Positions 58,013 to 64,000 of a stretch of 64,000 bases of DNA are shown here, piece by piece; the first letter of the stretch is position 1, and each line of letters opens with the position of its first letter. The position numbers and the translations under genes were made by a program. The notes beneath the pieces are model-generated. The model saw nothing but the letters and a program-made list of their open reading frames with translations, made no database searches and had not been told where the DNA came from. The stretch comes from RI-231 sp041394905 (GTDB lineage: Bacteria > Acidobacteriota > Terriglobia > Bryobacterales > UBA6623), in the NCBI GenBank assembly GCA_041394905.1, contig JAWKHJ010000003.1, positions 372,001-436,000 of the forward strand, given 5' to 3'.

Positions 58013-58342
58013 CTACTCTCCTTGCCCGAGGATGCGGGCCATCACGTCGGTCAGGGCTTCCCAGTTGGCGCGCTCGGCTGCGAGTTGCTCACGGCCGGCG
58101 GCGGTGAGCGAATAGACCCGCGCGCGCCGGCCTTTGTCCGTGGTGTCCCAGCGCGAGCCGATCCACCCCTTCTTCTCCATGCGGTAGAGCGCGGGGTAGA
58201 GCGACCCCTCCTCGATGAGCAACCGCTGCTGGGAGACTTCGCGGATGTGTTGCGCAATGGCGTAGCCGTGGAGCGGCTGCTCGGCAAGCGCGCGGAGGAC
58301 GATGAGGTCCAGAGTTCCTTGGAGTAGATTGAGCTTCGTCAC
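58013..58342 (-). CDS. PadR family transcriptional regulator
   Basis: 109 aa. N-terminal winged helix: LLQGTLDLIVLRALAEQPLH, GYAIAQHI, the wing EEGSLYPALYRMEKKGWI and ARVYSLTAAGREQL. C-terminal dimerisation helix is short (PadR-s2 type). It is the first gene of the leftward unit with the ADOP-like, ATPase and permease genes, four bases before the next. PadR proteins next to ADOP or ABC exporter genes usually repress them and themselves. Intact. Confidence 0.93.
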   Translation of the reverse strand: MTKLNLLQGTLDLIVLRALAEQPLHGYAIAQHIREVSQQRLLIEEGSLYPALYRMEKKGWIGSRWDTTDKGRRARVYSLTAAGREQLAAERANWEALTDVMARILGQGE

Positions 58343-58444
58343 TTCGACCCTCTATGTATTTAGAATGTCTAGGTAATCATCGCGGGCGTCTCCTGGCGGT
58401 GTCAAGCGGAAAAAGCGAGCGAGGCTTCTGCGGTATCCTGCGAT

Positions 58445-58884
58445 TTGCGTTATCAACACACTCTCACCCTCCTGGCCTTCGCGGCGCTCGTGGGTTGTTC
58501 CGGGACGACGAACGAGAACTTCCTGGCCCAGAACGCCAAACGTGAAGGCGTGCAGACGCTCGACTCCGGACTGCAGTACGAAATGCTGCGTGACGGCTCC
58601 GGGCCGAAGCCTTCGGTGATGGACACCGTTACGGTGAACTACAAGGGCACGCTGGTCGACGGCACGGTGTTCGACTCGTCCTATGACCGTGGGCAGCCGG
58701 CGACGTTCCCTCTGATGGCCGTGGTGCCGGGTTGGAAGCAGGGCATCCTTGGCTGATGTCGGTCGGCTCGAAGCAAGCCTACATTCCGCCGGACCCGGGC
58801 TACGGTTCGCAGGACAAGGGTGTGATCCCGCCGAACTCGGTGCTGATCTTCGAAGTCGAGTTGCTCGGGATCGAGGGGAAGTAG
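58445..58884 (+). CDS. FKBP-type peptidyl-prolyl isomerase lipoprotein (one frameshift)
   Basis: About 145 aa from TTG 58445: lipoprotein signal TLTLLAFAALVGCSG, then the FKBP domain GLQYEMLRDGSGPKPSVMD, VTVNYKGTLVDGTVFDSSYD, VVPGWKQGI, a one-base deletion near 58750, then LMSVGSKQAYIPPDPGYGSQ, VIPPNSVLIFEVELL. Active-site aromatic and Asp residues of Mip-like FKBPs are in place. It assists folding of exported proteins. As read the first frame stops at 58756. Convergent with the thioesterase. Confidence 0.85.
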
Positions 58885-58891
58885 AGCTCGA

Positions 58892-59257
58892 TCAGCGGCG
58901 TTCGGAGAGCATGTAGGTCAGCAGGCCAAAGGCGATGCTGCGGCCGGTCGGTCACGTCGACCGTGCCCACCACCAGGGTCTTGCCCGTCTTGACAAAGCG
59001 TGAGCGCGGTGGAGCGTTCCGGCTGACGGCGGGGCGCAGATAGTTGAGCTTCATCTCGACGGTGGAGGTGAGCCGGTCGGGCCACTTGCGCGTGATCGCG
59101 CGTACCGAGCGCAGCGTCGACAAGTGGCCGTCGCGCCACCGTGGAGCACGTGGTAGCCGTTGTGCAGCTCCTCGCGGATGGGCATCTCAATGGTCACCCC
59201 GTCCTCGTGCTCTTCCACCAGGCGGATTCCCAACAGATCGTTGAACGGCATCTTCAT
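58892..59257 (-). CDS. PaaI-type hotdog thioesterase (frameshifted)
   Basis: About 125 aa from ATG 59257: PFNDLLGIRLVEEHEDGVT and the hotdog signature NGYHVLHGGA, then after a shift near 59135 ALGTRDHAQ/TRKWPDRLTSTVEMKLNYLRP in the next frame, FVKTGKTLVVGTVDVTD, and after another near 58950 the end AFGLLTYMLSERR. Conserved HGG matches acyl-CoA thioesterases of the PaaI/YbgC group. The ATG follows directly after the RNase R stop (TAG ATG), so the two are coupled. Confidence 0.8.
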
Positions 59258-61517
59258 CTAGCTCGCGTCTCCTTCGGCATCTCCCAGGCAGGTCAGCTCC
59301 GGGCGTAGGCGATCCCAGGCGATGCGGTCCACGCGGACGCGCACTTTGTCGCCCAGGCCATACTCTTCTTCGAACGCGAAACCGACGAGGCGCGCAGCTT
59401 CGCCGGTTTCAGAACTTCTCCCGGTCGAACGAATCGATGGGCACGAAGCCCTCGATGAACATCTCTGCGAGCTCGACCCACATGCCGTACTCGGTGATCG
59501 ACGTGACCATGCCGGGTCGCAGCCTTCCCCGCCGAGCCGCTCGCTCATGAACTTGGCCTTCTTCCAGTCGAGCAAAGCGCGTTCGGCTTCGGCGGCGCGG
59601 CGCTCGGTCATGGACGTGTGATCGGCCAACTGCGCGAGGGTCGCTTGCGAGAGAGGAGCTCTCGGCGCCGTCGAGCAACGCCTTCAACACACGATGGACG
59701 ATCAAATCCGGGATAGCGCCGGATGGGCGAGGTGAAGCGGCAGTACTGGTCGGTGGCGAGGGCGAAGTGGGTGAGCGGGTCTTCGCTGTAGCGCGCCTGC
59801 TTGAAGGAGCGCAACATGCGATAGCTGAGCACACGCTCTTCCGGTTTGCCCTGTAAACGGGCGACGAGCTTCTGGTAGTCGCGCGAGCTGACCTCGACAT
59901 GGCGCGGCGCGCGGGTTTCGCGCGCTTGCTTCGTTCCATCGCGCCGGCGGCGGCTGCGGCTAAAGGTTCATACCACCTCGACGCCCAGGGAATAGCCGAA
60001 CGAGCGAGCGATCTGCTCGAACTCCACGATGCTCTTCGGGCTGGGCGGCTCGTGTACACGGTGTAAGAATCCAAACCCTTCGCCATCAGGCGACCAGCGA
60101 CGGCTTCGTTCGCCGGCGAGCATGAATTCCTTCGATGAGGCGGTGGGCGATGTTGCGCTTCGACTCTTGACCCCGATCATGGTCGGCATCGTCAAAGACG
60201 ATCTCAGCCTCGCAGCTCGAGGTCGATGGAGCTGCGCTGCTCGCGCTTTCTTGCGCATCAGCACTTCGGCAAGCTCGCGCATCAAGCGGAAGCGAGGGGC
60301 GAGCGACTGGTAGCGCTCGGTCGCCTTCAGCGTCGCCTTCGAGGACGCGGAAGACGCGAGCAGGGTCGGCGCCGTGGATGACGCCGCCGCGGCAGAACTC
60401 CGAGCTACGAATCTCGCCTTCCCTGGCGTCGAGCTTCATCAAGGCGGAAAGGCGAGGCGATCCACGCCCGGATTGAGCGAGCAGATGCCGGTGGACAGGC
60501 GCGCCGGCAGCATGGGTACTGGCGCGGTCGAGGAATAGCGCCAGCCGCGCAAGCGTGCATCTCGGTCGATGGCCGACGCACGTGGTGGCGACGTCGGCGA
60601 TATGCGTAGCCTCCGATGAACCGCCGTCGTCGAGCCTCGACATAGACCGCGTCGTCGAAGTCGGGCGAGCGGTCTCGCCATCGATCGTGACGACCGGCAA
60701 TTCGCGAAAATCACAGTGAAAAGTGATCTCGTCGAGATCTGGTCAGGGAATGGCGTCGGCCTCTTCGAGAGCCTCTGGAGAGAAGCGGTAGGGCAGGCGG
60801 ATACTTGCGGATGGTGACTTGACGTCGACGCCAAAGTCATTCGAGTCCTTCGAGCGACCTCGACCGCCGCGTCCGCGGTAGCGGTGGCGCGAGGGGTACC
60901 GGTGAGTGCACTGTCAGCTCATCATGCCGTCCATCTCGTCCGGGAGGACGCGCGGGGATCGACCTTGCCGAGCCGCTCGTAGAAGTTTCTGGGCGGGCTG
61001 GCCGTGCTCGATCTCGACCTGACTGCACGCGCGCTCGTCGAAAGGATCATCGCAGGAGCCATGCGGCGTGAATCAGCGCCCGACGAGCAGCGCCTGCTCG
61101 CGTTTCGACGATGCGGGGCGAATGTGCTTCCTCGGCGCGCCTCGCTGTCCTCGATGCGGTATCTTGGCGAGCACGCGGTCGTCGTGCATCGCATCGGTGT
61201 AGTCGGGCTCCAATGTAGAGGTCGCCCTCGACGCCGGGAATCGGCCGGTCGAGCTAATATTGCTGTAAAGCCGAAGCCGGCTGTGGTGTTGCGAGAAGGT
61301 CCGGCGACGAGCCCGGTTTCCTTTTGTCCGGAATGCGGTAGAACGTCCGCGGCGGCTCTTCGCCGCAGGCGGCTCCTCGGCGACGAGCTTGTCAAATCCG
61401 CAGTTTTTCGCGGCGCGCGCCCTTTACGCCGAGCATGCGCGCGATGTTCTTGAAGCTGGTCCTGCCTTTGGGCTGGGCGCCATTGCAGCGAGGACTCGCG
61501 GGGATCCACTGGACCAT
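59258..61517 (-). CDS. rnr: Ribonuclease R (many frameshifts)
   Basis: 3'-5' exoribonuclease of the RNB family, about 750 aa when corrected. Recognisable pieces in order: an N-terminal helix region (SFKNIARMLGVKG), cold-shock domain (GFGF, DRPIPGVEGDLYIGA), RNB entry PVVTIDGETARDFDDAVYVE with the catalytic Asp cluster, LIVHRVLKALLDG, HFALATDQYCRFTSPIRRYP, a central helical part, MTERRAAEAERALLDWKKAKF, and the C-terminal S1 domain MVTSITEYGMWVELAEMF with KVRVRVDRIAWDRLRPEL. At least ten indels are needed. ATG 61517 is the likely start. A core RNA-turnover gene this broken strongly suggests sequence error in this block. Confidence 0.82.
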
Positions 61518-61563
61518 TGTCGCGAAGAATGGCCGAGGGGTTTCGAGCGGAGTCTGGCGGCGA

Positions 61564-64000
61564 CTAGCGGGTGGTCACCCAGATGTGGCTCGACCAAGCG
61601 ATGTTGTTGTCCTCTTGCACGACCCGCACGTAGTAGAGGTCTTCTCGCTTACCTTTCTTGTTGTCGACGAACTCGGGGTGACTTCCTTGTCGAGCTTCTG
61701 GCGGTTGTAGAGGAACTCCTGGTTCTTGATGATGTCGATCTGGCGGATGGCGGTGGTGCCGATGACCTTGACTTGCAGCTTGAAGCCGCCGGACGGAATC
61801 TCGACGATGTCGCTTCTTGGATGTATTCTTTGCCGGAATCGGTGCGCAGGCGGTAGTCGAGGATGATGTTATCCGTCGCGGCATACAATTCATGCTGCTT
61901 TTTCATGGCGTCGATCATCGACCTGCGTGTAAAGTCTTCAGCCAGCGCAGGCGTAAGACATGTGGGTGGATAGTGGTCGCTGGCCGCCTGCACGCCCAGC
62001 TTGTAGCCCTTCGCCCAGGCGTTCCACACGTAACCTTAGCGGGCGGAAGCCTCCCGGGGCCGAGGCAGGATCTTCGCTCCAGGCCGCCCACGGCGCGCCT
62101 TCATACTCCGCGGAAACGCGGTCGCCCTGGAAAATCTCGACCAGCGGTTCGACGTCGGGATCGTTGTCGCGCCAGTCCGTGCCCATGTTCGACGCAGAGG
62201 TGTGCGAGATGGCGATGCCGTCGCGCTCTTTCAAATAGGAGCAGAGAGCCGCGCTCTTCTCGTGCTGGACGCTCCTCCGTGGTGATCGGCAAAGTGGGGT
62301 TGCCGCGCTCGGCGAATAGGATGTTTCGGTGTCCGTCCGGGTAGTTGATGGAACGTTCGTAGCCGTAGAAGGGTTGGAATCGACCCGGGTGACGCTGAAG
62401 ACGTCGACGGCCTGTTGCAGCATCCAGTTGATGTAAGGCTGATCCGGGCCTTGCCTCGAGTTGTGCTCGCTGATGAGCAGGTAGTCGAGGCGCACGGCGT
62501 CGAGCGCATAGCGATAGTCTGGTAGAGAGACTTCGTCGTTGTTGCCGTCCATCGAAATCTCTCGGTGCGATGTGTGTCGCCCCGGTAGATCTTGTAAGAC
62601 TTGCCGCCGGAATCGATCTGATAGAGTGGATGGCGGCGAGGTCTTCCTTCCTCGGTAACGGCGCGATCGAAGAAGTTGAGCTCGGGGATGACGCGCCGGA
62701 CGAGCACGGGCGCGGCGGTGCGGCGATCGAGCTTGGGCAGCTTGGCTGCGTTGACGTCGGTGTGCTCGTAAAGAAACTCCTCGAAGTTGCGATGGTCGGT
62801 CTCGCCAAGCGGCCCACAAGTTGCCGCGGCTTCGTCGGAAGCGATGTCCCAGCGCACGTCTTGGCGGCTCTGGCTGAACGGGAAGTGCAGCTGCTCGTCC
62901 AGCGTCCGCCATCGAGAGTCGTCCGAAGATTTCCCAGCAGGCGCGGTGGTTGGGTGTGTCGCCGGGGGTGTGTCGCGGCGGCGTTGCAGCCGTTGGCGCG
63001 CGAAGACCTGGAACGCGCCCTCGCTGTCGAGAGAGCAGAAAATCGTCGAAGCGCTCGGAGTATTCCTTGGGCAACTGCTCGTTGATGTCGCCAGCGGGTT
63101 GCTTCCAGCCCGAGTCGTGGACGGCGAGGCCGATGTTGCGGCTCTCGTAGAGGCGCGTTCCTTCCAGGCTGAGTAGCCAACCGGTGTCTTTTGCCCCAAT
63201 TCATGCCGCTCTCGTTCCATACAGCCCAAAGGCGGTCCTGTTTGTCGTAGAGGAGCGAGACGTTGGCTTCATACAGCTTGGTGTCGGCCACCGGCTGGCC
63301 TCCTTCCATTCGCCGCGCTCGTAGCTGCGCATGCGGATGTTGTAATCGCCGGTATCGTAGGTGTCCCAACCGACCGTGACGCGGCCCTTCGAATCGGCGG
63401 CGAGGGTCGGCTCCCAATCGTTAGCGGTCGAGTCGGAAGCGAGGAACGGCTCGCTCCAGGAGTCGCCGTCGAAGCGCCGCACGAAGATGTCGGACTGGCC
63501 ATTGCGGTAACCCTGCCAAGCGAGCCAGAGATTGCCAGCCGAATCCGTAACCGTTGCGGGGAAGACATCCGGCCCGGGCGCATCCGTCAGACGTTCCACC
63601 GGCCCCCAGTCGCGGCCGTTGAAAGGACGAGCGTATAGGTCGAAATTGCCGTCGACCTGGTTGGACCAGATAGCCCAAGGACGGCCTTTGATGTCGCGGC
63701 CGAGCTTGACGAGGAAGACGTCGCCGGGCTGCTCGGTCACCCGTTGACCGGACCCCAGCTCGAGCCGTCGAATCGGCGCGCCATGACGAAGTTCGCGCCA
63801 TCCTTGAACGCCACCCAGGCGGTCCAAACTTCCCCTGCCCGCGCCGGAGAGCATCGCCGCGTAATCGTCCTCATACCGCGCCGGTCAGTGCGCCCACTGT
63901 AGGCACGCGATCGAGGGCCAGGACGCGGCCGTTGAGAAAGGCCTTCTCCTCGAGCGCGATTTCGCCGGACATTAACGCAAAACGACCCTGCTCAGTGCGT
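61564..64000 (-). CDS. PHP/DUF3604-like protein with N-terminal propeller (5' partial, frameshifted)
   Basis: Runs off the right edge; about 810 residues in the window. The first part (63965 down to ~63200) is a beta-propeller with WD-like or BNR-type repeats: GRPWAIWSNQVDGNFDLYAR, GNLWLAWQGYRNGQSDIFVR, GRVTVGWDTYDTGDYNIRMR, DRLWAVWNESGMNWG. After several shifts comes the DUF3604/PHP domain: GDTHRTEISMDGNND, LDYLLISEHNSRQGPD, NWMLQQAVDVF, ERDGIAISHTSASNMGTDWR, VEPLVEIFQGDRVSAEYEGA, AASDHYSTHMSYA. The His/Asp motifs indicate a metal-dependent hydrolase. The C-terminus is a beta domain. Probably secreted; substrate unknown. Confidence 0.75.

Overview
The window is GC-rich bacterial DNA, most likely from an Acidobacteriota member close to the Solibacter/Bryobacter lineage. 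That placement is an inference from gene content: alternative complex III coupled to a caa3 oxidase, ADOP-type permeases with a PadR regulator, planctomycete-style DUF1501 and PSCyt1/DUF1549/DUF1553 proteins, a PVC-type haem protein, neutral-ceramidase homologues and sulfatases. No rRNA or tRNA gene and no CRISPR array was recognised.

Layout. 1-4925: 3' end of an ACIII operon (actF, partial) running into coxB-coxA-coxC-coxD. 4946-9716: leftward genes for a small membrane protein, a broken arylsulfotransferase, a secreted FAD oxidoreductase and a secreted conserved protein. 9926-14280: rightward DUF1501 / multi-domain cytochrome pair. 14427-24854: ROK repressor divergent from a likely repressor-controlled secreted catabolic operon (ceramidase-like, PVC cytochrome, ceramidase-like, sulfatase), then an MtfA-like peptidase. 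26240-33060: an accessory, frameshift-rich zone with a beta-lactamase-fold hydrolase, a flavoprotein, an Mrr-like nuclease, a DHFR-like reductase, a Phd/ParE pair and an esterase. 33060-34415: MarR repressor divergent from two cupins, with two good palindromic operators. 34537-38696: Rhs 3' part with a possible immunity gene, an IS110-family transposase and structured noncoding DNA. 38697-40905: icd and mdh (TCA cycle). 41166-44396: four tightly packed rightward genes (ComEC-like metallo-beta-lactamase, gingipain/caspase-fold protease, small charged protein, mono-haem cytochrome), the best candidate here for an undescribed system. 44400-58342: ADOP permease, sulfatase, dihydroorotase, two ABC modules, a PRC-barrel protein and PadR. 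58445-64000: FKBP isomerase, thioesterase, RNase R and a PHP/DUF3604-like protein that runs off the window.

Many genes are interrupted by single or double base indels, including housekeeping icd, mdh and rnr. Intact and broken genes occur in blocks, so uncorrected sequence error is more likely than wholesale gene decay. Coordinates of broken genes give the full span of recognisable homology; ends marked approximate are uncertain. Family assignments come from reading translations by eye, without database searches.
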